Shown: positions 12,467 to 24,851, counted from the first letter of the stretch. The stretch: DNA of 64,000 bases from Galerina marginata (GCA_023014335.1 JAECYW010000010.1:1240001-1304000); one strand, 5' to 3'. Translations and numbers: made by a program. The notes: a model not told the origin generated them from the sequence alone.

Positions 12467-13144
12467 GGAATTCTATCGAACGGACAACACAAGTGATTTG
12501 ATATTGAGGACGGCCAATAAAGGAATGTGCTCTCAAAACGGGGAGCCAAAGAGACCTCGAAGATCTGAAGGTTAGTTTTTCGAATTTGATTGAACCAAGT
12601 CAAGGATTGTGTAAATTTTGCCGGTGATCAAGTTTGAAAGGGATTGAGGGATGCTGACTAGTGAAAGGGTCAAGGAGAACAAGTCATTGTTGACTTCAAG
12701 ATCAACACGGACAGATAGGTCAACACGGGAAGTTGCCGAGTTCGAGGCAAACCTCATGCCCCAACTCGAGATTTCGAATGCTCTACCCAAACCTTCACCA
12801 CCACCTAGCCTCGCCCATGTCACTGTAGATCCCGACTCCCTCGGCACCGCCGCGGCCTGCTTTGTCCATTTTACTTCGCCGCCATGCCTCCCGTGACACG
12901 CTGAGATTGAGGCAAGGCTCTGTAAAACATCATCACTTGGTCCAGAACTCAACCCCAACGAGCGTAATTCCGATATCGCACCATCGAGGATGTTATGAAG
13001 GATCTAAAATTGTACCGAAAGAGAGCCTTGCATATGTCATCACTCCGAATCCTACTGTAGAGCGGTTCTAGCTCACCTGCGAGCGTGTTCATCTCGTGTT
13101 CGTCTATTTTTATCTATGGAGCCTTCTGAAGCGATCGGTTCTCG
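12467..13144. other. Divergent promoter region
   Basis: Between the esterase (-) and the first secreted protein (+). Several short frames exist on both strands without family resemblance. No gene is supported. Confidence 0.35.
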
Positions 13145-13150
13145 TATAAA
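13145..13150 (+). promoter_or_regulatory. TATA box of secreted protein 1
   Basis: TATAAA inside CGTATAAAGGG, 70 bp upstream of the ATG. The same eleven bases precede the paralog by 69 bp. Confidence 0.6.
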
Positions 13151-13214
13151 GGGTCGCAATGAAAGTCACTTTTCATTATCAAAGGACCCTTTCCTTCCTC
13201 TAAATTTCCAGGAT

Positions 13215-13760
13215 ATGAAGTTTTCATTCTCGACAGCCTCCCTTTCTCTCTTGCTGTGCTCCATCTCAGCCCTCTCCCAGAGCATCAGAATCGGTTTCCC
13301 CTCAGACGGGGCCTCCGTACATGCAGGTTCAAAGTTGACTGTGGAGGTCGATAGACCGGTGTGTTTTGACTTCACACAGCCCAACATGCATGTCTGACTC
13401 CGTTTGCAGGACACTTTGACTGGCTCCACAGAAGTCGCGGTTGTCATTGCGCTAAATTCATGTCATAACACTACATGTATCCCACCAAAAGACATCCTTG
13501 GTTCGATTCTTTACAATGGGCCTTACAACCCACAATTCCAACCAACCGCGCCCTCTTCCAAACCTCCTCACCAAAACTTTACCGTAACGATTCCGTCGGC
13601 AATTGGAAAAGGTCGGGCACAGCTTGCGGTCTTCCACGTTTCGTTGGTTGGGGTGAGCGTTTTCCTTTCTACAGACCATCGCAGTTATTGATGAGCAAAT
13701 TTGTAGGCTGGCCCTGAGCCTATCACGGAGATTAAGAACGTTACTTTGAACGTTCTATAG
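13215..13760 (+). CDS. Secreted protein, tandem pair member 1
   Basis: Three exons (13215-13358, 13410-13652, 13707-13760) encode about 146 residues. Signal peptide MKFSFSTASLSLLLCSISALS is followed by SIRIGFPSDGASVHAGSKL, a two-Cys segment NSCHNTTCIPP, the motif HQNFTVTIPS and a C-terminal AGPEPITEIKNVTLNVL. Three NxT/S glycosylation sites are visible. The layout suggests a secreted beta-sandwich domain, but I do not recognise a named family. The two splice phases and positions are the same as in the neighbour at 14601, so the pair is a tandem duplication. Confidence 0.82.
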
Positions 13761-14531
13761 CAAGCCTCAAATAAATTGTACAAGGCCAAATTGGACTTTT
13801 ACCGGACATTTGTGGATATGCCTCTTATAAGCCTTGTGATGTTAATCCTTCTATTCTTTTGTAATAGTTCTTATAGTTCTTTGACGTCAGTAATGCCTAC
13901 CATAATTACTTCCTTGCTCCATATCGTGCTTCAACCCCATGAAGAACCAACGCGATTATAATTAGAAACACCCATAGGCTCCATTTCTACCATGCTTGCC
14001 CCGTTGCGAATACTTGCGAAGGTCACTCACATATATCATCTGATCAACTTTCAGAATCAAATGAAGAGGCAGTCACGTCTCTGTCAAACAGTCGCCCTAT
14101 AATTTGCCTATAATTATCGCTTAGATATGTGACCCAAATGCAGCGTCAATTGTCCATATTGATAACCATCCGCCCCACTTTTCAGTTTTTATACTATGTA
14201 CATCATGCTGAGCCCATAGAGTCATACCACTGGATTGCAATGGGCGATACTTATCTGGCTCTCCAAGACTAGAAATTAAATTCCCCGTATCTCAAGATGA
14301 ACTCCCAACAAGACAAACGTAGCCAACCATAATGAGTTGTTGGTGCCACAAGCTCGAATAAATTTCCTGAACAGGGATGGCTGCATGTACAAAATGGGTT
14401 GATCTTGGTCACCAGGACTTCGAGGGCTACCGACATGTTACCTATTTAAGATGACTATCAGGTAGAGGGACGTCCATGATGACCACAAGATGTCTAACAC
14501 CGCAGGTAGCTCAGGCAGGTAATCTCCTGCG
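13761..14531. other. Intergenic between tandem secreted genes
   Basis: The 3' flank of member 1 and the upstream region of member 2. AT-rich, no gene. No obvious remnant of a further copy. Confidence 0.4.
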
Positions 14532-14537
14532 TATAAA
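14532..14537 (+). promoter_or_regulatory. TATA box of secreted protein 2
   Basis: TATAAA in GCGTATAAAGGGG, 69 bp before the ATG at 14601. It is conserved in sequence and spacing with the paralogous gene. Confidence 0.6.
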
Positions 14538-14600
14538 GGGGCCCACGAGTCCATCGAACATCAAGCCACAAGCTCAAGCCCCACAACCTACTTTCACGAG

Positions 14601-15151
14601 ATGAAATTCCTTTCTATCATCGTCGCCTTCGTCTACGCTTTAGGAGCCAACGCTCAAGCAAGCCACATCGGATTTCCGCCAAGCGGAACAAGCGTCACCC
14701 CGGGAAAGCATTTGATTGTGCAAGTTGTCAGACCGGTGCGTAGTGCATGATTCGTATTTGGTCAATACTCGTCCGCTTATGCTTCCAACGGTACTAGAAT
14801 AGCATACAGGGATCGACAGAAGCCGGACTCGTGATTGGGTTGCTTACATGCACTTTCAATCCAAATGGATGCCCACCGCCTAATGCACAGGTCGGAACGA
14901 TACTGTTCAATGGGAAATTTAGCCCTACAATCCATGAGATCCCGGGACAACCATACCAGAACTTTACAGTCACTATACCTGCAGGCTTTACCACTGGCAC
15001 AGCGCAGTTGTCGACTAATCGCTTCCATTTGATTGGGGTATGTATTTTATTTCCTCCTGAATTGGTTTGGGACACTCATTTGCGAATCTTCCTTTAGGCC
15101 GGACCTTCACCCATTCTTGAATCCAATGCTGTCACGCTGATCGTAGTATAA
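14601..15151 (+). CDS. Secreted protein, tandem pair member 2
   Basis: Paralog of the gene at 13215, with exons 14601-14735, 14810-15037 and 15098-15151 (about 138 aa). Signal peptide MKFLSIIVAFVYALGANA, then SHIGFPPSGTSVTPGK, the Cys pair in LLTCTFNPNGCPPP, YQNFTVTIPAGF and the C-terminal AGPSPILESNAVTLIVV. Both introns fall at the same codons as in member 1 (after RP and after the LxG/LIG motif). The proteins have diverged to roughly half identity by eye, so the duplication is not recent. Role unknown; probably extracellular. Confidence 0.82.
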
Positions 15152-17186
15152 GGCAGCGAATCTTCGAGTACAGCTGTAGTGATTACTTCGTCATGGTCAT
15201 AGGCGAAGAAGACGAGTTGATTGGCGTCAGAACAGTGCAATAGCCAGGGCCCATGTAAGGATCGCGGCCAAACAAGTGAGAGCAGTGCCACAAACTTGAG
15301 CAAGGGTTCAAACGTTCAAGTGCTACCCACAAGAGAGGAACCAGGTCTTGAGTAAGAGGCCAAGACGTGAGTGGGCACCTGACGCTCCCACTCTGCTCCG
15401 TCTGCACACAAGTGGGATGATGAATCGAAAGTCGACCACTATCGGCTAGAACGCATGAGTTGAGGTAGACTCGGACGAACACTTGTACAGGCTCAACCCA
15501 AGAGCATCTCTGAGTCGTTGGAGGAAAAGGGGTGGGCGCCAAATCGGACCAAATTTCGCCAAGCAGTCTCACGCTCAATTGCCCAAACGAGGAGATCAAA
15601 CTTTTGGACATCTCTCTGCATCGTCGTCCACCTATTCTTTTGTTGGTCGTGTCGACTTCGGAATGATGTTGTCCTTAGACTCAGCTGCACGTCACCAAAG
15701 CACGGCTCTCACCCTGCCATGGACCATCACTCTCATCCCGAAATTGGAGCCTTCAGTGTGTGGTTGACTCTGACGACAGAGTCCAATGGGTAGCAATGGG
15801 TCTTCCGAACCCCAAATTGCAGAATAGAGTTCTATACTCGATAAAAGCTTACGGTCAGCTGGCATGCAGCTTATTCAAAGTCACACAAGCATCCCTATCT
15901 CGCTCATCTATGACTTTCCTGTCATTCCGGAAAACGCGATCAGGTCGGCCATGGATCGCATAAAGGGCACGCAGCTTTGTGATATCTGGTTTAACCATGC
16001 TTGGTTTACTGAGGAAAGACGCAAGACCGTATCAAAATCCCTGGTTCTCTATATGTCCCAGCCTCAGGTGGTGGTGTTTCCCAGCATCGCAAGGTGACTC
16101 CTCTACTGCCTTCTGCATCAGAGACAACGCAAATCCCCTCCCGCGAACGGCTGCAGGGAGATTCACCCTGAGTGAATCGGCAGTTTGTCAGTTTACTGCT
16201 GGGCCACATTCTCGATAGATTGTCGAAACATGTATTCGTGCTTCAGCCGGGGTCTGGTGAGATGCTTACGGCTTGGGGTCTTGATTATGAACAAGGGGTT
16301 GTTACAGGAGATTGGTTAAGCAGCTGAGTCTGGCCCCGTCAGAAAGCTCGAAATTAGTTCAGACAAATGTTGAAAGAAATAGAGAGAATAGATAGTTCAG
16401 TGTCGGTTACAACCTGGAGAGCAGGCTCCAGTAATTCGTTCAAAAATATGGCCGATGGCCTAGTCAGGTCACAAGTGAACAAAATATCCTCTAGCAGTCC
16501 TGGAAGACTGCGCCAATCTTCTCTTAATTGAATAACAGACGAAACGCCCAAGTTTGGAGGAACTTGAACGAGACATGCCGTCAATTAATTATTCGCTGGG
16601 TCGTCAGCCAAACAATCGGTCACTCTTCGTTCGGAACGACCATCATGTTCAATAAGTGCCATACCTTTGGTAGTCTCGCGATCGCTCCTTTATCGACATA
16701 TCTTTGGATAACGCATGAATCGCATTGATGTCCTCAATTCAGGTCTGGAATAGGTAAGCAAGACTCGCCCTGTCCTGCCGCTTTTAATAGAAGTTGATCC
16801 AGCCTCAGCAGTCCATACAAGCCGTAAATGTGACTGGCCATTTGTGAAAGAGACAAAGGGGTTTATATCCCCACTATGGCCCACACCAATATATCTTCTC
16901 AATCCATCTATCACACAAGATGTTTCCAGATATACCTTTCTCCCTTCGAAATTTATACACGCCACACGCGCTGAACGGTCTGAATGTTGACGGCTGAAGA
17001 CACGTGGGTGCTTCATGTTTCTCGCATCTACATATCTACAGCCAGGTGTACTGAAATGGCGTCTTTAGATCTTTCAGTTCCCTTTCCTCACCCCACCCCT
17101 TGCCAGACAAAGGAAGAGGAACGTTGGCGCGAGTCAGCTTGAAGCGTCGTCCAGAACCGTCACGTCCTACATTCCTGCCGGCCTCG
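15152..17186. other. Gene-poor region, possible minus-strand relics
   Basis: About 2 kb with overlapping medium-length frames on both strands but no domain. A 108-codon minus-strand frame at 16690-17016 and a 76-codon one at 16354-16584 could be exons of an unrecognised or decayed gene sharing a promoter with the BTB gene. I cannot join them with confidence. Confidence 0.3.
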
Positions 17187-18493
17187 ATGGTCCATCTTTA
17201 CGTCCTCAACCCAGCGCACAAGCTGCGTTTTATTGCTAGGCATTTCTTCAAGGGATCAAAACGTATATTGAAGCAGGTCAATGAACCTTCTTCGACATCT
17301 ACGATCCCTGAGGTACAACCGCCGAGGCCACCAAAGTTCAATATCCTTGAGTTCATCAAAGCGGATTTGCCCCCCGCTCCTCACGGAGGCCTGAGCCGCG
17401 ATACTGAGTACTATCGGGACGACTCCGAAGGTGGTTTTTGTATATTCCGAGTGGAGAACACGTTATTTAAGGTATCTTTTACATCACCCACGACTTTACT
17501 TGCTCTATTCTTATGATTTCATTAGGTGCACAAGTGTTATTTGCTACGAGAACCGTCGGCATTTGGAGACATGTTCAGTCTTCCAGCTATCCCAGGAAAC
17601 CGAGAAGGATTGTCAGACGATGCAGCTATCACACTATCCGACACTGCTGAGCAGTTCCAAGATCTTCTTTGGGCCATATACGCCACGTCTGTCCTTTGTC
17701 CATTAAACGTTTCATCTTCTCTTTTGACACAAAGCATCATAGACCCACCCAATTGTATTCTACCTCCGAGGCCGACTGGCCTTCAATAGAACGGCTCCTC
17801 AACATTGCGGAGACGACGAACAAGTATTGTATTGCGTCGTACGAGACATGGGCTCTCGACCGAATCTTTGCGCTGGCGCAGAATCCAATGGGCTTCCTCC
17901 GCCACGGGCCACCAGAAATCTGTGCTCGGGCCCTCAACATCGCTGCCCTTTGCAATCACCAAATGCTTCTCGACATCATTACACAGCGGCTGGTCCCCCG
18001 AATTCTATGGTCTGATGTAGATCGTCAGGCCATCCTCAAAGTCGCTGAAAGCCGAGGCTTGAGGAAGATCCAAGGAGTGGCTTATTACAGAGAACTCATC
18101 GACATGGAGAATGCGTCAGACGCTCCTCGGAAATCTTCTCGGGCAATATTTCCTCCATCTATGGATGTGGAAAAACGGATGCTATTCCTTGCCGCTCATC
18201 ACTCCTTGGTCAACTTCTGGGAATGTATAAAGGCAACACCACCAACCTTTATCGAGCATGGATGCCCCGCACACACGCACTGCCTCAATACTTGGACAGA
18301 GCTTTGGCTGCATGCAGCTTCTTCGCCTCAAACTCAGCGTCACGGGTCTGCGGACATCCTTGGGAAGCTCAAGTCGATGATGATCCTCCTGAAGAAATCA
18401 ACGAGAGAGTCGGACTCAATCGGTGTGACCTGTTCGTTAGCTGCCCTAGGAATCTATTACGACGACGAGGGAAGATATCATTGCCGGGATTAA
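17187..18493 (+). CDS. BTB/POZ domain protein
   Basis: A BTB protein of the large agaricomycete family (F-box-free). Three exons: 17187-17471, 17526-17686 and 17743-18493, about 398 aa. The BTB core reads YYRDDSEGGFCIFRVENTLFK, then VHKCYLLREPSAFGDMFSLP, then DTAEQFQDLLWAIYA, the usual strand-helix order. The C-terminal half (LLNIAETTNKYCIASYETWA) is the typical helical region of these proteins. The first true ATG is 17187. Such proteins often act as dimerising adaptors, in some cases for Cul3 ligases; no substrate can be inferred. The reading frame is intact. Confidence 0.85.
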
Positions 18494-19509
18494 TGGATCA
18501 TTTTCAAGGCTATTGAGGGACTATTTATTCAACAGAGTACGTCTCATATTGTATTCCTTATGTCCCTTTGCTTACAAGGTGGTGCTTAGTGTCGTCCTAG
18601 ATGTTATGACGGAGGGTCCGATCGGGTTGGATCTTTAACTTATTAGACGGATATATATTGAGGTAGAACTGGAGGAAAGATTGAACTTCCTGCCAGATCG
18701 GGTGTGACGGTTCGGCCTGCGGATGGCCCTTCAGAATTCGGAACGGCATTTGATGTCCTCCGAACCTTGTACTTCTGAGTACTGCGGGATGCCTAACTAC
18801 CAATGTACACCTTCGATGTCTGTCAACACTGCACTCCTCTCTGGTATCTTATTCAAGCAGCATTTCTGTGTAACCTTAACTAATTACTTCAAATAGATGC
18901 ATTTCTAATACATAGTGTCCTTGTCGACCATGTCTGTCTTTGTCGGTGTTGTTAGTGCATGCCAAGATCACTATCCTTTTCAAGGACGCTACGCAAACGC
19001 TCTAAATTAAGCATGACTGCCTGTCAGCTGCGGCACAACCGCCGTATAGCTCCAGTTTGGCTACGTCATGAACCGCAGCGCTAACCTCCCAGACCGGGAG
19101 ATCTATGTCCGCTCTGCCTAAAGTCGTTACCGACTTCCCGACTTGCCTATAAATTCGACCTGGAGAACTCCCGATTACTTGACCCGAGGGAAACGACTTC
19201 TGTCTATATGGCTTGTCAGGCATGTACAGTTTGTCAATTCGAAACGAAATAGGACTGCTCTCGCCGTATTATGCTGATCCACTGGTCGTCCAGTGTAATG
19301 GGAGGGAAACGATACCAAGAGTCCTTGGATCCGTAAAGGACGCATCTACGGCTGTACTTGTTCGTCTTGTCACTCTCGGACCGCAGTCTGTGTGTATATG
19401 AACGCTGTTCCACTTTCCCTCATCCTCACCTGAGCACCTTCGACGATTTCGCTTGTCAACACTTCTTGCACTTCTGTGAACAGGTTTCTTGAAATACTGT
19501 TATCCCGAA
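18494..19509. other. Intergenic, no convincing gene
   Basis: The 3' flank of the BTB gene and the promoter side of the first Cys-rich gene. Short frames on both strands show no family features. Confidence 0.4.
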
Positions 19510-20184
19510 ATGGAGGAAACCTCGACAAAGCTGACTTCACCAAAACCCGCGATGTTGCGGTCTCATCAACTTCAACCTGCGAACGAAATGAGTGAGTCTA
19601 TCCCGATACCATGATTAACTTGGTCACGCCTGATCTGGATCCCTTCTCATTTTTAATCATCAGAGATCGTGAAACCATCGGACAGTGCATCGATAAAGTC
19701 GCATGGTGAATGCGATCACCGACATTGCGATCACCAACATAAAGCCACGCGGCTGCGAGGTGGAGGGGCTGCCAGAGTGCGTAGTTGATTTTTTTCTGGT
19801 CGTTGTGGGGTTTTTTCTCTTGGGTATATATGATGAACTAATTGTACCCCCTTCCTAACCTGCCTCGACAGGATTGCTTCATGTGCTTGGTTGGGTGCTT
19901 TTTGTGTTTTGGTGAGTCACATCCTCGTTTCACGTTACGATCGAACATAACCCAGATTTGATTGTCAGAATGTTGTGAGGTGTGCATACCCTTTCTATCA
20001 CATCCGAACAGCTGGTATCCTTGCCTTAATGGCCCTCTTCGCTCACTGGTTCTTCATACAGATATGTTGCAGTTGTGTCGCGGATTGTTTGTGTGAGTCA
20101 AGAGACTTACCCTCGGTTAAGTAGTGTCCATTCTTACGCTCTTCTCAAGGTTGTCCCTGTGAAGTCTGTTGTTGTTGTTGTTAA
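19510..20184 (+). CDS. Small His/Cys-rich protein with 11-nt microexon, copy 1
   Basis: Six exons encode about 103 aa: 19510-19591, 19664-19776, 19872-19911, 19969-19979 (11 nt), 20062-20092 and 20150-20184. The N-terminal half is polar and contains HGECDHRHCDHQHK; RLRGGGAAR follows; the C-terminal 38 residues hold 17 cysteines (DCFMCLVGCFLCF, ECCE, ICCSCVADCLC, CPCEVCCCCC). All five introns have GT-AG ends and phases join without error. The same six-exon plan, with identical sizes for exons 3-5, is found at 24852. The Cys clusters could bind metal or be palmitoylated; this is inference. The family is familiar from agarics but has no assigned function. Confidence 0.8.
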
Positions 20185-20849
20185 ACGGCTCAAGTCGACA
20201 AACTTTATGGACAATAACTATATGGACATTTCTTATTATTTGGTTTTTGTCGATGAAGTATCAATTCTTTTTGGCAGGCGGTCCAGGGAAATGCCCCATT
20301 TGTGATCCAAACGGAAAAAAACTCAATCACTGGAAACCTGACCTCAATGACTGGAGCATTTCGGATGACCTTCTCGACTCGGTTGTCCTCTTGAAATTCC
20401 AAAATTCAGGCCCAAGTCCTAACTGATTTGCCGCCGCGTTCTGTGATCCACGAGGCACACTGGTGACCGATGATCTATGATCAACTAGTTTCTGAAACAT
20501 TGGCAAGACTTCTGCCTGGTTACTTGCATGGGAACCGAATGTAGCCTCCTGCTCAAGTGCCAGATGCGCTTCGGGTAAGTAAACTTCAATACCTTCTTCA
20601 GCCTTTCCTCTTTCCGAAGAGCGAGTTACTAGAACAATTCTCTAGTGCAAATGGTCATCTTCGGTTGTATGCCAACACACTTGACCATAATGTACTGAGT
20701 CGAAGAACCTATGGCAGTTGTGCGGTGTAAGATCTTAGCCACTCTTATGTCTGAATACTTCCATCTAACAATCGGGCTTCGTCATTAACAGCGCCGAATT
20801 TGGCTAACTTTTCCGTTGAGGAAATCGATAGCACCGCTCTTCGGCCTTA
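20185..20849. other. Intergenic with an unexplained 49-codon stretch
   Basis: A frame at about 20278-20426 encodes GPGKCPICDPNGKKLNHWKP and continues with an acidic tail. It may be a fragment of an unrelated protein. No start or splice structure could be fixed. Confidence 0.3.
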
Positions 20850-21264
20850 TCAAACTATCCAGCCCACGTAATTATCGCCCAGAAAATCCCGTGGTGAATC
20901 CAATGACAGATATTTTGACCACCAACATAAGACCACCAGGCTTCGTGGTGGAGGGGTTGGAAAAATGTGTACCCTGTCCTCATGTCCTCTCTCATGGTTG
21001 CAGCATTTTATTCCATTGAATCGACTGACCACTCTTCTTCTGAATAAAGCAGCTTCATGTCAACACGCATTTTTGGCTGCTTTTATATATTGGTGAATTG
21101 TAAGTTTTGTTCTATTGCTGACTAAAATTTACAGTTGACTGTCCAGAATATTGCGAGGGACGCAGATTATTTCGACGCAGCGTTTTTCTTCCATTGTGCC
21201 TCCGCGAGTACTGCAAACTAATTTTAAACGCAGGCGTACTGCAGCTGCATCGCGGACTGTATCC
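20850..21264 (+). pseudogene. Decayed copy of the His/Cys-rich microexon gene
   Basis: Sequence matching exon 2 (FDHQHKTTRLRGGGVGK, 20905-20965), exon 3 (around 21053-21092), the 11-nt microexon (21147-21157, coding EYCE) and the 31-nt exon 5 (21234-21264, AYCSCIADCI) can be picked out in order. Key cysteines are replaced, the microexon is followed by GG instead of a GT donor, and no exon 1 or exon 6 is evident. It lies between two intact copies on the same strand, so it is a remnant of a former tandem array. Confidence 0.65.
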
Positions 21265-21265
21265 G

Positions 21266-21452
21266 TGATTGTATGGAAAGCCGAAGCACCATGCTCTAAA
21301 GTCGTAGCCAAACAGTCCATATAAGGCGAATTCACACATGGCTCGTGATGCAGGGGAAAGAGGGTATGGAAGGACCTCGAACACCGCCCTTGCCCAGTTA
21401 ATTCCGTCTTCGTCTTCGCGTTCTATCTAGTGGAAGCAATTATATAGAGAGG
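21266..21452 (+). repeat. Inverted repeat, left arm
   Basis: About 180 bp beginning just after the pseudogene's exon 5 and matching the reverse complement of 23893-24071. Identity is high in the first 130 bp (for example AAACAGTCCATATAAGGCGA against its complement) and weaker beyond. Confidence 0.7.
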
Positions 21453-23892
21453 AACCCGCAATATGAAATTACAAATCGGCCTTCCTATTCATAGTGTAGC
21501 TCTTGCCCAAGTAACTCACATTATATGAAGCTTGAAACACATTGCTCCCCCGAGTCCAACACTTTGGCAAGCCCTCCGAGTCAATTCAAAATGTATGACC
21601 GTCGGACAACTTAAGGCAAAGATATCCTCAAAATTAAACCATGTCCAGGAACCTGTCCTGTCGAGCACGGTGGGAAGCATGTTAGGAACTTTATCTGGCG
21701 GCGATAATTCATGCTACAGGCCATGCCCAGGCAACCGGTATTATGCAGAACTTGGTGAATAGACTACTCTATACTATTGGAAGACTCCGAATAAAAATTT
21801 AGACCATCGGATTCAAGGTGCGTGCTGTACGGTGATCGCGGCCATAACACAGTGGTCCAAGCCTAATGGCATATATAGAACAAAGATGACGACGGCGATG
21901 AATCTCTCAAGAATCTACGGTAAGGTCGGCCCTTTATTGGTACTTCACGACTTGCGTCAGTTACTCCCGCTTAGTGGCGGCATGTGCAAGGGCTGGTGAA
22001 CTCGTACGGGCATGCGGGTACGGGTCAGAAGGGTCGCAGTCATAATTTCCTGACCGTGGTAGGCCTTTATATATCAAGCCCTACAGAACGGTCAAATGTT
22101 CATTCAAAATTTGGCTTTTGAAGAGTGCAGTGGAACGAAGAAATTCCATTGACATACTTAGAGAAGACAACAACTACATAGGCAAATAAGTTCGTGGCGC
22201 CCGTCGAGGTGACACTGAGTTGCAGATTCTAGCACTATCATTACTTGCGGTGGTCTATCGCGTTTGAGCGCCCATGAATTCTGCCATGCTACACATGCAC
22301 CTCGATCGCGCTCGAGCCCTTTCTCAGGAATTGTCATTTCTCCACTGTGAACTGCCCTCTTGATTTTCCGTCGCATTTCCTTGACCTACTTTTCGTCTTC
22401 GTTTTTGATCCGTCGATTCTCAGTCAATATTTCAACTTCGGGCGGCAAGTTCCTAGGACGCTCTTCCAAGTCAATTCTCTTGGTTCTTGTTGGGAATATT
22501 AGTGGCAAGGAACATTGTGGGTTACTTGCTCGTTTAGTCACTTGTTCATACAGGAACATTCTAGTATATAATTTATTTGATGTAGGAAAACACATAGGAA
22601 GGATATAAACCCTCCACTTGGGGGCCGAAGAATCTAATTATTGTTTTACTTACACTGTGCTCAATGGGTTATGGGCAAAATATCAGCACTTAAAGTGCAG
22701 AAAAAGTTGCTCTAGAACCTTTCAGCCAAGAGGCGACGTTTTAAGCGCCCAGTCTTGCGCCAAATTGGGTCAACCACCCACCTCCATATCAGTAAACAAA
22801 TTCGACAGGAAGGCCACGATAATTTACCCTCAAAGACACATTTCACCCGTCGGTCCAAAAAATTCGTAATAAATTACCAACGAGGGGAAGATGACACCAA
22901 TTGAAACACAACAAATATTGAAAGTAATCGAGCGAAGTCTAGCCATTGTTTTAAACTGAAGGACTGACAAGGAGACAAATACATTCTGGAGAATATATTC
23001 ACATGCTTACCCTCCGCAAACTCGACAACTCACTCAAGCAAACTATCGAAATATTTAACAACGCCGAACCGAAACAAAAACGTCCAACTCGTGCACCGGA
23101 AGGCATATAGATAAAAGCAAATATATTTACCAAGCAACACAGGAATACAGGCAAACAGAACATAGAGGATCGGGATCTTACTTGTCCAAGGGAAGGTGTT
23201 GTGAATATTAGTGGCCGGGCATTGTCCCAGCCAATTGTTCACCGGCGCCAAGATGACGAGCAGGCGCTTATTCTCTCTCCGCGAAGATTATTGCTCGTAA
23301 TAATATACGAAACCGTCTACTCAACGGGTAGAGAGATTAATTAAGTCCCCCACTACGTTCAATACAGTCTATTATATTCGGACAACGAGGGTTAGACAGT
23401 ACTTATTACTCAATAACAACTCAATGCTGTGGAATATCTATTCGAATGTTTCTGTTGAATATTCTTGGCCCGTTGAAGAATAACAATATTCGGGTTCTCG
23501 ACTGAGTCCATTCCAACTGCCATTGTGACTTTTGGCCGGCCCAGTAATTTTGTAAGGCCCAAACCGCCCTCAGCTAGGCCGGTTATTATACACAGGCAAT
23601 ACCTTCACATCAAGAAGTCCGACGGTCTAAAAAGATTATTCAGCGTCCTCTGATACCGTCATGGGGTCTATATACAAAGTTTAGTATAATACTGGTTGCC
23701 TGGGCCTGGCCTATAGCATGAATTAGTCGCCCATGGCCAACATACTGCTCTCCGACGGTTGCACATTTTCTGTTGAGGGTGACGCAAAGTGTTGGGGGAG
23801 TGGTATTTCAAGTTTTATATAATATTCATGCCTTGGGAAAATGCTGGTCTACGATATAGGATGCCCAACATCATCTTGTGAATTCCTCCCTG
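21453..23892. other. Interval between inverted repeats, no gene
   Basis: About 2.4 kb, AT-rich in parts, with no recognisable gene, transposase or retroelement domain. It could be an old inserted element or simply the spacer of an inverted duplication. Confidence 0.35.
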
Positions 23893-24071
23893 AAAAATTG
23901 CCTCTACTAGAGACATGCGAAGACGAAGACTTCAAGACATAGGCAAGAGCGGTGTTCGAGGTCCTTCCATCCCCTCTGTCCCTTGCATCACGAGCCATGT
24001 GTGAATTCGCCTTATATGGACTGTTTGGCTACGACTTTACAGCATGGTGCTCCGGCTTTCCATATGATTGA
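23893..24071 (-). repeat. Inverted repeat, right arm
   Basis: Reverse-complement partner of 21266-21452. Homology seems to fade into sequence resembling the pseudogene's exon 5 border, suggesting an inverted fragment of the same gene unit. Confidence 0.7.
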
Positions 24072-24670
24072 CCTGCGTCCATCCTCCACGGTCTTTTCAA
24101 GGTTGCATCCTGGATCTGCAGACTGCTAGGCCCTGGCGCTAGGGGTTGCACTAAGGCCTTCATTAATCGTGGAAACAGCATCAAGGCATAAATTGGTCCG
24201 TTAGTTGGCGCTAAATTGTTAGGATAAGGATAAGTAGGCGGTGACAGCAGTGCGACTCAGATGGCAATTATGCGATGCTATGCGGTATCTGATTTAGCTC
24301 TGCCAGTGTTGGCGAGAATTCTTCTCGGTTCTTTCCCAACTCCTTTGATCCTCGTTCATCGTTACATTCATGCGTTCCAGATTCATGTAAGACCTCCCAA
24401 TAAAGGCGGTAATGAAAGCCAAGTTCGTCTAGGTAAATTTCATTATCATCATGAGTTCATCAGGTCTTCATCCACACTGTGATTTTTCAATCACACGGCG
24501 TTTGAGGCGATGTCGCGGCTCATTGTCGCCAGTTCTTCTATGAGAGCGCTATTTACGCCCGCAGTCGCCGACTCGGTGGCCGCCCGTTTAATTCTGTCTG
24601 TATCCGGAGGGATTTGGTCTGGATTGTCAAAAATACGTCATGTCATCGCCAAGGCAAAACCTGTGTTTGT
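24072..24670. other. Intergenic upstream of Cys-rich copy 2
   Basis: No supported gene. Upstream flank of the promoter described next. Confidence 0.35.
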
Positions 24671-24700
24671 CCAAAAATAGTGGCAAACGTCTAAAAATAG
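24671..24700 (+). promoter_or_regulatory. Two CArG-like boxes, 20 bp apart
   Basis: CCAAAAATAG (24671-24680) and CTAAAAATAG (24691-24700) resemble MADS-factor CArG sites and are spaced by two helical turns, about 50 bp upstream of a TATA box. Confidence 0.35.
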
Positions 24701-24748
24701 GCGGGAACGTTTTCGGGGTTGCACACCCATGAGTGGCGTTCCAATCCT

Positions 24749-24756
24749 ATATAAAC
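24749..24756 (+). promoter_or_regulatory. TATA box of Cys-rich copy 2
   Basis: TATATAAA about 100 bp upstream of the ATG at 24852, followed by a pyrimidine-rich leader as usual in fungal promoters. Confidence 0.6.
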
Positions 24757-24851
24757 TCGGTGCTTTACCCACATTCCTCCTTTCCGACTCCCCTCACCCT
24801 TCAGTTTTCCTCTTTCAAAGATCTACCTAATAAGCCCCCTTTACCTTCGAC

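Noticed and set aside
15183..15611. 142-codon minus-strand frame
   Set aside because: Overlaps several other frames on both strands; no repeats or domains. More likely chance.
21453..23892. Complete transposon between the inverted repeats
   Set aside because: No transposase or reverse transcriptase motif found, and the arms look like fragments of a neighbouring gene unit, not TIRs.
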